Shown: positions 44,184 through 53,604, counted from the first letter of the stretch. The stretch is DNA of 64,000 nucleotides from CAZCTC01 sp964501335 (GCA_964501335.1 CAZCTC010000026.1:1-64000); one strand, 5' to 3'. Made by a program: numbers and translations. Notes: generated by a model from the sequence alone, not told the origin.

Positions 44184-47100
44184 ATGAAATTGAAAGGGAC
44201 GCTGCTGTGGAGTGCTTTGCTGGCTGTGGGGTTTTTGTGGGGGTTTAGGGTTGGGGTAGTGCCGGTTGCCGGGGAGAAACCGGCGCCGATGAAAAACTCT
44301 AAAACCATACTCACTCCTGGTTTTACTGAGTTTGTTCCCCCTTCGGCTTCGTCGACTAGCACAGAGTGCCCGGTTCCTTATTTTTCTTTGGACCCCAATA
44401 ATTCTCCTACTACTTTGGAAATCATGAATGTGGATGGGTATACAGAAACCGTGTACTTTAATTTTTGGGGGCCGCAGGGAGTTCAGGGACCTTCAGCGTC
44501 CTTCACCCGCACATTAGGACCCAATAATAGTGTGTTGTTGACGTCTGAGACGTTGAGCACTGAAATTCATGCCCAGGTAGGGACGGCTATCATTTCCGGT
44601 ACGGGGTTTATCTATGCCGGGGGTGGTTCCCATCTGGCCTGTCTGGTTAAGTATACCGCTCCTGCTCCCCATGATTATTTGATGTCGTATGTCTCTTATA
44701 AGGACATGAGTGGTTTATGGTTTCCCTGGGTCTCTCAATTGAATTCGAACTCAGTTTTACGACCTGTTTTACGGTTGCAGAATACCGGTGCAAGTACCTC
44801 TACGATTTTGTTGGATGCCACGATTGATGGTGTCAGTGTCTTTACTCATAGTGTTGAATTACCGGGAGTTGGATTTTTTCAACTGGATCTTTCGCAGGTG
44901 ATTTCACCTCTTACGACCGGGAAAGTGGCTTCGTTGCTGGTTTCCCCTCAAACTTCGTACCCTGTTGCCGGGTATATTGCTCTGGTGAATTCTGACGGGA
45001 TTGCGGAAGAGGCGTTGGCGGGATTCCCGCGGTGGAGAATGGCGGATAACCGTTTTGCGGCGCCGCGGGTTTTTGCCGATGAGTTGAAGACCGATCTCAA
45101 TCTGTTCATGCCGGATATATCGGTTCCGGTGTCGACCCACCTCACCTACCTTAATTCGGTCGACGGCGCGGAGGTGGCCACGATTCCGGGCCCTGATTTT
45201 TCAGCGGCTCAGGTTCAGCTGTTGAATGAACCTTTAGCCTCCTGGGGCCCGGGGCCCTTTGCCATGCAAATGGTCCTTACTCCCGCGATGACGACTCCCA
45301 TGTATGGGGTGGTGGTGGACCGTCCGCGTTACGGCACGGGAGACCTGGGCGCGTATAATCTCCCCGGCGACTATTCGTATTCGCTAATCTACTATTTGCC
45401 GGCTATTCATCGCCATCCGTTCACCGCTACTTCTTATTGGGTTTATAACCCTCGCGAGTTCCCGATCACGGTAACCCTGACCATTTTCGATCATGACGGG
45501 AATCAGTGGCTGCGCCGTGAACGCACGATCGAGCCGTACAGCAGCATTGAATGGGATCAGGCGGAGATGCCGGAATTGGGGATGACTTTTGACGGCGCCG
45601 GAACGATCGAATCTGCGGAAGGGCCGAATGCTATTCAGATCCCTATCCTGGTGATCGGGGGGGAACGGACTTTAGCGGCGCCGATTATGAACACCTGGAA
45701 CGATCCTTATGAGCCTAACAACTCGCCCATGAATGCGACCGCGATAGGGATGAATCAGGTGATTACCCAGGGCCGCCTGGAATGGGCGCAGGATGCGGAT
45801 TGGTATGTCTTTACGGTGACCAATCCTTCGCTGGTGACTGTGACGCTGGAACAATTGCCGGTCGATTACGACCTTTTCATTGCTCCCGATCCTTCCCTTA
45901 TTCCCCGGATTGAGGCCGATCAATCTCTGGATGAGCTGTCAGACGATGCTGAGGTGGATGAACTGGGGCAGGTTGAGAGTGTCGGCGGCTGGTGGTCGAC
46001 GGGCGGCTGGTGGTCGACCGGCGGCTGGTGGTCCACGGGGGGCTGGTGGTCGACGGGCGGCTGGTGGTCGACCGGCGGCTGGTGGTCGACTTCGACGAAT
46101 CCGGATACGGAGACTGAACGCGCTCGCTTTGTGGCTTTCCAGCCGGGACGCTATTACGCTCTGGTGGTCGGCGCCGATCCGGACCTCTTTTCCAATCAGC
46201 CCTATCGCTTAAAGGTGCAATCGAGTGTGATTCCCGGACTGAGTTGTGAGTGGAATCCGCCCTATCTGGATGTTTTGCCGCAGCCGATGGTGGACCGGGC
46301 CGATCCGTTGACCCTTTTCCTTTACAATCCCACCCGGATGGCCCGGCTGTACGGGATTACCGTGACTCAATCCATGATTGCCCAGTTGGAGGCGGTGGCT
46401 GCCCATCCTGATGTTGCGGGTGTGCTCTATCCGGTAGAAAACGATCTTCAGGTCGCGACGGCTTATGCGAATTGGAATACGAATTATTGCGATGTCGAAG
46501 GGGCCAACCGGGTCGTGCAGACGATTCGGGAACAGATTGTAGGGCCGATGGCGGCGATGTCGCCGACATTGCAATACGTGGTGGTGGTCGGCGATGATGA
46601 GATTATCCCCTTCTATCGCCAGCAGGATTTGACCCGTATTTCCAACGAGCGCTCATTCGCTGTGAATTCTGCGAACAGCGGCCCGATGCATGCCGCGACG
46701 GCCTGGGGTTTCTATCTGACCGATGATGCGTACGGCACGCCGGTTGGAACTGAGCTGAGCTGGCGGAGCCGGTATTTCTGGCGACCGTTGCTGGCGACGG
46801 GGCGGTTGGTGGAGACGCCTGCTGAAATCAGGGCGGCGCTGGTGCAGTTTGCCCTTCAACCGACCCTGGCTTCTCAGGATGCGTTGGTCACGGGCTATGA
46901 TTTCCTGACCGATGCGGCGCAGGAGATCAACGGGATCTTAAAGGCCGGCCATGATGTGACTTCGACCGCAGCGTTGATTTCAGAGAGCTGGACGGCCGAC
47001 GATGTGCGGGCGGCCTGGACGCAGAAGTCCAACCCGCCGGATCTGGTTTCGGTCAATGCGCACTTTGAACACTGGCGGATGCAGCCGGCAACGACGACGG

Positions 47101-48356
47101 TGCAGGCCGGGACTTTCTATAATACGGATGTCGTTACCGGATCGGCGCCGTTGAACGGGACGGTCGCCTGGTCGATGGGCTGCCATGCCGGTTACAATGT
47201 ACCCGATCGCTTTGTGCTTTCGGCTTCAGCGGCTTCCAGTCCGGATTTCCCCCAGGCATTTGCTCAGCGCAAGGCGGTCTGGATTGCCAATACCGGTTAC
47301 GGTTACGGCACCGATGACGGGATTGCCGGTTCGGAACGGTTGATGCTCAATTTGAGCCGGGAACTGGTGCGCGGCGAGGCTGTGGCGGTGGGTGAGGCGC
47401 TGCGTCTGTCCAAGTTGCGCTATTTGCGCGAACTGCCGGCCGGTGGATTGACGGCTTACGATGCCAAGTCGATTATGGAAGCGACTCTCTATGGTATGCC
47501 CATGTATCGGGTGTTGACGCCCCACAATGGGATTACGGAAACGGAGCCGGTGACGGCGACGGCGGCCGGTTTCGAGGAAATTGTGCCGGGGTTGCAGGGC
47601 CAGGTGGTCACGATGACGCCGCATCTGGTCGCTCATACTGGATCTCAGGGGGTGTACTATACGGCCGGCACGTTGTCGCATGGATTGCCGGGCCGGCCGC
47701 TTCTGCCTGTGGGTGGGACGGAGATCACGCCTCCTGAAGGCTGGGAGGCCCGCGATGTTTTGTTGCTCAGCGGTGAATTAGAATCTCTGCGGGGGGTCGA
47801 TCCGGCGCTTTCCCGCCCGGTGACGGAGACCGGGGCGGCGGAACCGATGCTGGATGCTGATTTGGGCTGGGTGCCGGAGCGTTCTTTCATGGTGAATACG
47901 ATTGGTGAAATGCCCGAACTGGTCGGGACCTTTGGACTGTTCGACATGGAAACCCGGGAGCTGCGGCTCTTTAAGACCGCTTCGGTGGAAACTCTGTATG
48001 CTGAGGAATCCAATACGGATTATGCTCCTCCTTCGATTTTGAGTGTGGAATCGGACTTCAACAACGGGAATCCTGTGATCACGGTGGAAGCTCAAGATGC
48101 TGAAGGGGATGTGGCCCGGGTGGTGGCCACCTTTATCTCGGCGAACCGGTTATGGAGCGTGGAGCTGATCCGCGATCCTGCTGATTTTTCTGGATTGCGC
48201 TGGACGGTTGCCGGTTCTGAGGTGCGGGGGCTGACGGATTACCTCATTCAGGCGGTGGATGAATCCGGGAATGTGGCCCAGGCTTCTTCCAAGACGGGAT
48301 ATGTGGAGGTCGAGCCGCTGCGCCTTTTCCTGCCGCTCGTGATGCGCCGCGGATAA
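44184..48356 (+). CDS. Secreted C25 (gingipain-like) peptidase, paralogue of the preceding gene
   Basis: The protein is 1390 residues and collinear with its neighbour: signal peptide (1-30), beta-rich N-terminal half, PPC-like domain (DPYEPNNSPMNATAI, DADWYVFTV, QPGRYYALVVG) interrupted by six GGWWST units, C25 peptidase with VNAHFEHW (H960 or H963) and WSMGCHAGYNVPD (C1000), and the tail LFLPLVMRRG. AAGGAGG lies seven bases before ATG 44184; the frame is open 82 codons further upstream but that part is repeat DNA. The N-terminal half is more diverged than the peptidase core. The pair is a tandem duplication, and different substrates are possible. Confidence 0.8.
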   Translation: MKLKGTLLWSALLAVGFLWGFRVGVVPVAGEKPAPMKNSKTILTPGFTEFVPPSASSTSTECPVPYFSLDPNNSPTTLEIMNVDGYTETVYFNFWGPQGVQGPSASFTRTLGPNNSVLLTSETLSTEIHAQVGTAIISGTGFIYAGGGSHLACLVKYTAPAPHDYLMSYVSYKDMSGLWFPWVSQLNSNSVLRPVLRLQNTGASTSTILLDATIDGVSVFTHSVELPGVGFFQLDLSQVISPLTTGKVASLLVSPQTSYPVAGYIALVNSDGIAEEALAGFPRWRMADNRFAAPRVFADELKTDLNLFMPDISVPVSTHLTYLNSVDGAEVATIPGPDFSAAQVQLLNEPLASWGPGPFAMQMVLTPAMTTPMYGVVVDRPRYGTGDLGAYNLPGDYSYSLIYYLPAIHRHPFTATSYWVYNPREFPITVTLTIFDHDGNQWLRRERTIEPYSSIEWDQAEMPELGMTFDGAGTIESAEGPNAIQIPILVIGGERTLAAPIMNTWNDPYEPNNSPMNATAIGMNQVITQGRLEWAQDADWYVFTVTNPSLVTVTLEQLPVDYDLFIAPDPSLIPRIEADQSLDELSDDAEVDELGQVESVGGWWSTGGWWSTGGWWSTGGWWSTGGWWSTGGWWSTSTNPDTETERARFVAFQPGRYYALVVGADPDLFSNQPYRLKVQSSVIPGLSCEWNPPYLDVLPQPMVDRADPLTLFLYNPTRMARLYGITVTQSMIAQLEAVAAHPDVAGVLYPVENDLQVATAYANWNTNYCDVEGANRVVQTIREQIVGPMAAMSPTLQYVVVVGDDEIIPFYRQQDLTRISNERSFAVNSANSGPMHAATAWGFYLTDDAYGTPVGTELSWRSRYFWRPLLATGRLVETPAEIRAALVQFALQPTLASQDALVTGYDFLTDAAQEINGILKAGHDVTSTAALISESWTADDVRAAWTQKSNPPDLVSVNAHFEHWRMQPATTTVQAGTFYNTDVVTGSAPLNGTVAWSMGCHAGYNVPDRFVLSASAASSPDFPQAFAQRKAVWIANTGYGYGTDDGIAGSERLMLNLSRELVRGEAVAVGEALRLSKLRYLRELPAGGLTAYDAKSIMEATLYGMPMYRVLTPHNGITETEPVTATAAGFEEIVPGLQGQVVTMTPHLVAHTGSQGVYYTAGTLSHGLPGRPLLPVGGTEITPPEGWEARDVLLLSGELESLRGVDPALSRPVTETGAAEPMLDADLGWVPERSFMVNTIGEMPELVGTFGLFDMETRELRLFKTASVETLYAEESNTDYAPPSILSVESDFNNGNPVITVEAQDAEGDVARVVATFISANRLWSVELIRDPADFSGLRWTVAGSEVRGLTDYLIQAVDESGNVAQASSKTGYVEVEPLRLFLPLVMRRG
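45984..46091 (+). repeat. 18-bp tandem repeat encoding six GGWWST units
   Basis: Six in-frame copies of the unit GGCGGCTGGTGGTCGACG and close variants. There is one unit more than in the upstream paralogue, which shows that copy number changes while the hexapeptide is kept. Confidence 0.95.
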
Positions 48357-48401
48357 CTCTTTTGACCTGTGCGGTTGGCCTGGAAAACAAGAGAGAAGAA
48401 G

Positions 48402-48445
48402 ATACATTTTTTCGGCGGCTTTCTGAAGCCGCCGAAAAAATGTAT
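48402..48445. terminator. Perfect 20-bp hairpin with TCTG loop, bidirectional terminator
   Basis: Arms ATACATTTTTTCGGCGGCTT and complement around TCTG, placed between two convergent stop codons (48356 and 48451). Its inner GGCGGCTT-TCTG-AAGCCGCC is shared with other family members while the outer arm differs. Confidence 0.85.
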
Positions 48446-48450
48446 AAAAG

Positions 48451-48834
48451 TTATTGTTCTTCCGGGGGTGTGGCGGGTTTGGTGAGTTCCTCGTATTCTT
48501 TCCACGTGATGAAGGTGCCCCCTTTGATCTCTTTGCTGATCTCTTTCTGCGCCATATCGTAATAGATCGTGGCATAGATCAAACGGAAGCAGCTGCCGTC
48601 CATAATTTCTTTGTGCAAGGTGTAGCCGTCTTCCGGCAGATTCTTTTTGGCGCGGGTTTCTCCGCCTTCTTCCTCTTCATCGGCGCCGTTGCGCAGCAGA
48701 TCGTGCCGGCGGTCGACGCGGATGCGGATGGGGGCGCCGCAATGGCCGCACTTGATGTAGTAGTAGAGGCCGTTCTCGTCTTTGATTTCTCCCGAACCGA
48801 ACAGAAATTCCCGGATTTTATCGAATAGGCCCAT
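48451..48834 (-). CDS. Small conserved-looking protein with a CxxC knuckle
   Basis: I do not recognise a family with certainty. The 127-residue protein starts MGLFDKIREFLFGS, has a single zinc-knuckle half (YIKCGHCGAPIRIRVDRRHD, with Cys 30 and Cys 33), an acidic and Gly-rich middle and a Lys/Glu-rich C-terminus. One CxxC alone could bind zinc in a dimer or with the following His. A GGAG motif precedes the ATG. It is transcribed toward the convergent terminator and has no operon partner. It is probably cytoplasmic, with no signal peptide. Confidence 0.65.
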   Translation of the reverse strand: MGLFDKIREFLFGSGEIKDENGLYYYIKCGHCGAPIRIRVDRRHDLLRNGADEEEEGGETRAKKNLPEDGYTLHKEIMDGSCFRLIYATIYYDMAQKEISKEIKGGTFITWKEYEELTKPATPPEEQ

Positions 48835-48935
48835 GGCCGGCTCCTTTGTCGTGAGATTTTTATGGATTTAAATTGGCAAAAAACTTATTGTCTGTTTTGA
48901 AAATAAGCCTTTATGGCATGGCCCCAGCTTTGTAA

Positions 48936-49249
48936 CGTCCCGCAAATGATCTTTTCCCGGTCAGATGCAACGCGCAGGATGGGGAGAGAGTTTTTTTGTT
49001 TATGTTTTCGGCGGCTTCAGAAAGCCGCCGAAAACATAGGCTTTTTCCAGAGCCGCCCGGCGATGCCGGCTGTCTTTTTTATGTTTTTGCATTGTCACTG
49101 CGAAAACATAGGCTTTTTTCAGAGCCACCCGGCGATGCAGGCTGTCTTTTTTTATGTTTTTGCATTGTCACTGCGAAAACATAGGCTTTTTCCAGAGCCG
49201 CCCGGCGATGCAGGCTGTCTACTGTCTACTTGCTGCTGTCTACTTTTGC
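48936..49249. repeat. Composite repeat followed by two imperfect 72-bp tandem units
   Basis: A full composite copy is present: ACGTCCCGCAAATG, ACGCGCAGGATGGGGAGAGAG, T-run, the perfect hairpin TATGTTTTCGGCGGCTT-CAGA-AAGCCG... (49001-49038), then GGCTTTTTCCAGAGCC. It is followed by two tandem units of about 72 bp (49068-49139 and 49140-49212) that each hold a weakened hairpin (ATGTTTTTGC to GCGAAAACAT) and the GAGCC-CCCGGCGATGC tail. It ends in TCTACTGTCTAC words near 49220. No gene is supported. Confidence 0.85.
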
Positions 49250-50062
49250 TTAGATCCACAGGATCGCGGCGGCGGCGGCAAGAATGACCAGCAGGGCCAG
49301 CGTATCGTTGCGTTGCCAGTGCAAGGTGATCCGTGAGCTGCGCTGCTCTGTGAATCCGTAGGCGCGGGCCGACATGGCCAGGGCCAGCGTTTCGGCCCGG
49401 CGCATCCCTACCAGAAAGATCGGGATCAACAGCGGCAGGGTTTGCCGGATGCGTTGAAGGGGGCCGCCGTGACCGCTCCAGTCGGCGCCGCGCGAGGCCT
49501 GCGCTTTGGCGATCCGTTCGGCGGATTGGGCGATGGCCGGGATAAAGTGCAATGTTACCTGGACGACCAGGACCAGATCGTGGGTCGGGAGTCCCAAACG
49601 GTTCAATGGACGCAGCAATTGTTCCAGGCCGCGCACCAGTTCGGTGGCCGAGATGCATGAAGCAAAGAGTCCCAGTTCGAGAAAGAGCGCTGCGAAGCGC
49701 AGCAGGAAAAGTCCGGCATTGCCCAGGCCGGTGGGGGATAGATGAAAGGGTCCCCATTGCCACCAGATCGGCGGAGTGGTCGGTCCCAGCAGCAATTGTA
49801 ACATGGCCAGGACGAGAAGGAAAGGCAGCGGCGGCAGGAGGCTGAGCAGGGCGCGCCGGAGGGAGAGCCGGGCCAGCGCCGTGCCGAGTAAAATCAATCC
49901 CAGACCGGCGGCAATGCCCGCCGGTTCCCGGCTGAGGGTCAGGGCGCTCAGCAGCAAGATCCCGCCGATCAATCGACTGCGCGGGTCCAACCGATGAAAG
50001 GGCGATGCGGTGGGCATATATTGCCCGAAGGAGACTCTGCTCATGAATTCAAAATCACTCAT
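49250..50062 (-). CDS. ECF transporter T component (EcfT/CbiQ family)
   Basis: The protein is about 264-270 residues with roughly five or six TM helices (for example IGGILLLSALTLSREPAGIA near 33). The two coupling motifs of ECF T proteins are visible, QASRGADWSG near residue 189 and LAMSARAYGF near 228. It couples the ATPases to a substrate-binding S subunit for vitamin or metal import. ATG 50062 overlaps the stop of the ATPase gene; ATG 50044 (MSRVSFGQ) is an alternative. No S component is in the window, so the substrate is unknown; a group II module sharing distant S proteins is likely. Confidence 0.85.
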   Translation of the reverse strand: MSDFEFMSRVSFGQYMPTASPFHRLDPRSRLIGGILLLSALTLSREPAGIAAGLGLILLGTALARLSLRRALLSLLPPLPFLLVLAMLQLLLGPTTPPIWWQWGPFHLSPTGLGNAGLFLLRFAALFLELGLFASCISATELVRGLEQLLRPLNRLGLPTHDLVLVVQVTLHFIPAIAQSAERIAKAQASRGADWSGHGGPLQRIRQTLPLLIPIFLVGMRRAETLALAMSARAYGFTEQRSSRITLHWQRNDTLALLVILAAAAAILWI

Positions 50063-51803
50063 GGGGCACCAGCGTTACAAGTTGATCGATCAATTCGGTC
50101 GGAGTGACGACCCCGGTGGCCAGCGGCCAGCCCCGCTCGCGCAGCGCGGCGGCGATCTGACTGGTGACGGGCGTTTCCATCCCAAAAGCGGCGATGTCGG
50201 CCCCTCGACTGAAGAGTTCTCCGGTCGGGCCCTCCATTGCGACCTGTCCATTCGCCAGCAGGGTGAGCCGATGGGTCAGTTGGGCCAGATCTTCCATCTG
50301 ATGGGAGGAGACGATCAGCGTCAGGCCGGAGTTTTGCAGCCTTTGCAGCCGGTGAAGCAGATCGCGGCGGGAGACGGGATCGAGTCCGGCGGTCGGTTCA
50401 TCGAGCAGCAGGATCTCGGGCCGCAGGGAGAGGATGGAAGCCAGCGCTGTTTTGCGGCGTTCCCCTCCGCTGAGGGTGTACGTATAGCGATCTTTGTAAG
50501 TTTCGAAGTCCAGGCCCACCGTTTCCATGGCCCAGCGGACATTTTCGCGCAGTTCGGGCCGGCTGAGGCCGAGCTGGCGGGGACCGTAGGCGATTTCATC
50601 GCCGACAAATTGCTCGAAGATCTGCAATTCCGGGATCTGGAAGGCCAGACCGGCGAGACGGCGGACTTTTTTCAGATCGAGGCGGGGATCGTTGAGATTC
50701 GGGTAGGGACCGATGCGGACGTGGCCTTCCTGCGGACGCAGCAGGCCGTTGAGATGTTGCAGTAAGGTGGATTTCCCCGAGCCGGTCATGCCCAGCAGGC
50801 CGTGGGCTTCGTGTTCACCGATCCGCAGGTTGATCTTTTCCAGGGCGCGGCGCGCCAGCGGGGTGCCGGCGAGATAGGTGTAGCTCAGATCGGTGGTTTC
50901 GATCCAGGGTGCCGGGTCGAGAACGGCGGTGGATTGCAGGGCCGGGGGAGCTGTCGTGTGGGGCAGGCTGTTCAGGGCGGCGATGAGATCGGCGACGGTG
51001 AGCAGCCCCATCGGCAGCCGGTTCGGCAGGCGTTGTTGTAAAGCGTAAGCCAGCGCCGCGGCGGGCGGCAGATCCAGTCCCAGGGCGGTCAGATCGGCCG
51101 GATGGGAGAAGAGCTGCGCCGGGGACTCATCGCGGACGACGGTGCCGTTGTGCAGGGCGACGATGCGTTGGGCGCGCAGGGCCTCTTCCATATGATGGGT
51201 GATGGTGACGATCGTAATGCCGGCCCGGTGTAACCGATCCATCGTTTCCAGGATGCTGCGGCGGCCCAGGGGATCGAGCATTGCCGTGGCCTCGTCGAAC
51301 ACGATGCAGCGGGGTTGCAAGGCCAGCACTCCCGCCAGGGCGACCCGTTGCATTTGACCGGCGGAGAGTTGCAGGGGAGGCCGTTCGCGTTGTTCCCACA
51401 ATCCCACCGTCTCCAGGGCCGCTTGAACGCGGCTTTGGATTTCGGTTGAAGGGATACCCAGATTCTCGGGGCCGAAGGCCACATCGTCTTCGACCGTCGT
51501 GGCGACCAGTTGATCTTCGGGGGCCTGGAAGACCATGCCGACCAATGCCCGAATCTGTCCTCGATGGGCGGCATTTCGCGTGTCCATCCCGGCGACGGAA
51601 ACCTGGCCCTGTTGAGGGCGCAGTAAGGCGTTGAGATGGCGTGCGAGGGTGGATTTACCGGAGCCGTTGGCACCGACGATGGCGACATATTCGCCTTCAT
51701 CGATCCTCAGCGACAGATTATGCAGGGCCGGCAGCGGTGATTCGGTGGCGCCCGATTGGGTATACGTGAAGGTTAAATCCTGAATTTCGATAAAATGTGC
51801 CAT
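50055..51803 (-). CDS. Fused double ATPase of an ECF transporter (EcfA-EcfA')
   Basis: Two ABC ATPase domains lie in 582 residues. Domain 1 has GANGSGKSTLARHLN (Walker A, near 43), LSAGQMQRVALAGV (signature) and CIVFDEATAMLDP (Walker B). Domain 2 has GMTGSGKSTLLQHLN (near 343), LSGGERRKTALAS and ILLLDEPTAGLDP. In most bacteria these are two separate genes, and the fused form is less common. Signature 1 is the variant LSAGQ. It is translationally coupled to EcfT (eight-base overlap). The ATG has no clear ribosome-binding site. Confidence 0.9.
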   Translation of the reverse strand: MAHFIEIQDLTFTYTQSGATESPLPALHNLSLRIDEGEYVAIVGANGSGKSTLARHLNALLRPQQGQVSVAGMDTRNAAHRGQIRALVGMVFQAPEDQLVATTVEDDVAFGPENLGIPSTEIQSRVQAALETVGLWEQRERPPLQLSAGQMQRVALAGVLALQPRCIVFDEATAMLDPLGRRSILETMDRLHRAGITIVTITHHMEEALRAQRIVALHNGTVVRDESPAQLFSHPADLTALGLDLPPAAALAYALQQRLPNRLPMGLLTVADLIAALNSLPHTTAPPALQSTAVLDPAPWIETTDLSYTYLAGTPLARRALEKINLRIGEHEAHGLLGMTGSGKSTLLQHLNGLLRPQEGHVRIGPYPNLNDPRLDLKKVRRLAGLAFQIPELQIFEQFVGDEIAYGPRQLGLSRPELRENVRWAMETVGLDFETYKDRYTYTLSGGERRKTALASILSLRPEILLLDEPTAGLDPVSRRDLLHRLQRLQNSGLTLIVSSHQMEDLAQLTHRLTLLANGQVAMEGPTGELFSRGADIAAFGMETPVTSQIAAALRERGWPLATGVVTPTELIDQLVTLVPHE

Positions 51804-52517
51804 GTCGGCCCCAAGTATACCACAAGAGACAGTAGACAGCTGATAAAAAAACCATTTTTTCGCGCGCTAACATGAATAAAAAATTCTCTACCTGTGCGAT
51901 TATTCATCGGTGTGGATTACGCCCAATTCTTTGCGTCCCGCAAACGGCTTTTTTCGGTAAAAAACGACGCGCTGGATAGAGGGAGAGAGTTTTTTTGTTT
52001 ATGTTTTGGCGCACTTCAGAAAGTGCGCCAAAACATAGACTTTTTTCTCCCGTGTTTTTCGGGCTAACTGCACCGTTCGGAACTTCTCCATAGGGAAAGA
52101 GGATATTTCAGGCAATTCAAGCCATTGGCGACAGCGATTTTCTGGGAAAGCGGGAATAAAAACCCATTTTTTCGCGCGCCGTCTGCGGCGGGCAGGCCCA
52201 CAATTAACCGTGGACGAATTTTTTATCGCAAAAAAGCGTGCCAAAAATATTTTTTTCCCCCTCATATTCCCCTTCCCCTCTCGCGAAGCATCCCCCCGCA
52301 AGCGGGGGAATGCTTCGCGAGGGGGATATAAACTGCATTTTGTGGCCCGCCGCGGCCGCAGCGGGCTACAAAATGCTTAACTTTCCCCCCTTTCCCTTGG
52401 GGGAAAGGGGGGCAGGGGGGATAGGGGGGAACTAAAAAGCGCCCTTCGGCAATTTTATTTGGCGATTACGTATCTTATGAAGAAAGCATCCTTTGCGGGA
52501 TGTGCCGCGGCCCTTTA
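51804..52517. repeat. 700-bp repeat-rich intergenic region
   Basis: The region holds AGACAGTAGACAG words (51828), a truncated composite copy (about 51866-51900), and a full composite copy (51935-52045) with perfect hairpin TATGTTTTGGCGCACTT-CAGA-complement (52000-52037). Further on come a half hairpin (CATTTTTTCGCGCGCCG near 52167), a CGCGAAGCATCCCCC/GGGGGAATGCTTCGCG inverted repeat (52279-52325) and the hairpin GCATTTTGTGGCCCGC (52335-52376) that recurs at 61.2 kb. After it stands a TTTCCC/GGGAAAG stretch shared with the same 61-kb copy. No coding gene is supported. Confidence 0.8.
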
Positions 52518-52545
52518 TTGACATGTCGTAAAGCCGTATTATCCT
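52518..52545 (+). promoter_or_regulatory. Predicted sigma-70-type promoter of moxR
   Basis: TTGACA is followed after 16 bases by TATCCT; an overlapping TATTAT would give too short a spacer. The start ATG lies about 50 bases downstream, after ACGGAGGACTC. Confidence 0.5.
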
Positions 52546-52602
52546 TTGCAAGATTCATCCAGGTTCTACGTAACAATAAAGTTCTACACTCACGGAGGAC
52601 TC

Positions 52603-53547
52603 ATGCAGCCCGTTCAAGAATTTGCCGAATCCGTTATCGCTAATGTCGAGAAGTTGATCGTCGGACAGCACAGCGCGATCGAGATGGTCCTGGTGGCATT
52701 GTTGTGCGAGGGCCACGTGTTGCTGGAAGATGTGCCGGGGGTCGGTAAAACGATGATGGCCCGGGCCCTGGCCGCTTCGTTGGGGATTTCCTTCAAGCGG
52801 TTGCAATGCACGCCTGATTTGCTGCCGAACGATGTGACCGGCGTCAACATTTTCAACCAGCAGAGCCAGAATTTTGAGTTCCGTGCCGGCCCCGCATTCG
52901 CTAATGTCCTGTTGACCGACGAAATCAACCGGGCGACGCCGCGTACTCAGTCGGCGCTGCTGGAAGCGATGGGAGAGCGGCAGATTACGGTGGACGGCAC
53001 GACCTATCCCTTGAACCGGCCCTTTATGGTGCTGGCGACGCAGAATCCGGTGGAGTATGAAGGGACTTTTCCTTTGCCTGAAGCGCAGCTGGATCGTTTC
53101 CTGATGCGGATTGCGTTGGGCTATCCTGATGCGGCCCAGGAGAAGGTGATCCTGCGCCGCTTGCAGCGCGAACATCCGATCGAAAGTTTGGGGCAGGTAG
53201 TCGATGGGACGAAGCTGCCGGAGTTGACCCGGTTGGTGTGGGAGATCCATGTCGATGCAACGGTAGAAGATTACATCGTGCGGCTGATCGGCGCGACGCG
53301 CACTCATTCCGATCTGGCGCTGGGCGCCAGTCCTCGCGGCAGTCTGGCCCTTTTCAAGGCTTCGCAGGCCCTGGCGGCGGTGCAGGGGCGTGATTTTGTG
53401 TTGCCGGACGATGTGAAACGGATGGTGGTGCCGGTTTTGGCCCATCGTCTGCTGGTCAGGCCGGAGAGTATGTTGCGCGGCCGCACGGCGCGCTCCGTCG
53501 TTGCGGAGTTGCTGGAGCGCATCCCGTTGAAGCTGGAAGAGAAATAG
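52603..53547 (+). CDS. MoxR-family AAA+ ATPase
   Basis: The 314-residue MoxR protein has Walker A EDVPGVGKTMMARALA (near residue 43), Walker B LLTDEINRATPRTQSALLEAM (near 103), sensor 1 LATQNPVEYEGTFPLPEAQ and the RTHSDLALGASPRGSLAL segment of the C-terminal lid. MoxR ATPases act as chaperones with von Willebrand-type partner proteins, usually encoded next door with DUF58. None is present here; the next gene is MetV. The start was set at the ATG after ACGGAGGAC; the open frame upstream begins with TTG and has no ribosome-binding site. Confidence 0.92.
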   Translation: MQPVQEFAESVIANVEKLIVGQHSAIEMVLVALLCEGHVLLEDVPGVGKTMMARALAASLGISFKRLQCTPDLLPNDVTGVNIFNQQSQNFEFRAGPAFANVLLTDEINRATPRTQSALLEAMGERQITVDGTTYPLNRPFMVLATQNPVEYEGTFPLPEAQLDRFLMRIALGYPDAAQEKVILRRLQREHPIESLGQVVDGTKLPELTRLVWEIHVDATVEDYIVRLIGATRTHSDLALGASPRGSLALFKASQALAAVQGRDFVLPDDVKRMVVPVLAHRLLVRPESMLRGRTARSVVAELLERIPLKLEEK

Positions 53548-53561
53548 AGTTTCTTTTGTTT

Positions 53562-53604
53562 TTATATTTTTCGCTCGCCCCGTAGGGGCGCGCGAAAAAT
53601 ATAA
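53562..53604. terminator. Long hairpin downstream of moxR
   Basis: TTATATTTTTCGC pairs with GCGAAAAATATAA. An inner CGCCCC-GTA-GGGGCG stem extends it, with one mismatch between the two helices. It starts 14 bases after the stop codon. Confidence 0.8.

Noticed and set aside
48913..49287. Short frame reading FSAASESRRKH-like peptides
   Set aside because: It is a translation of the composite repeat and hairpin; the same peptide appears from every copy, including 58855-59337 on the other strand.
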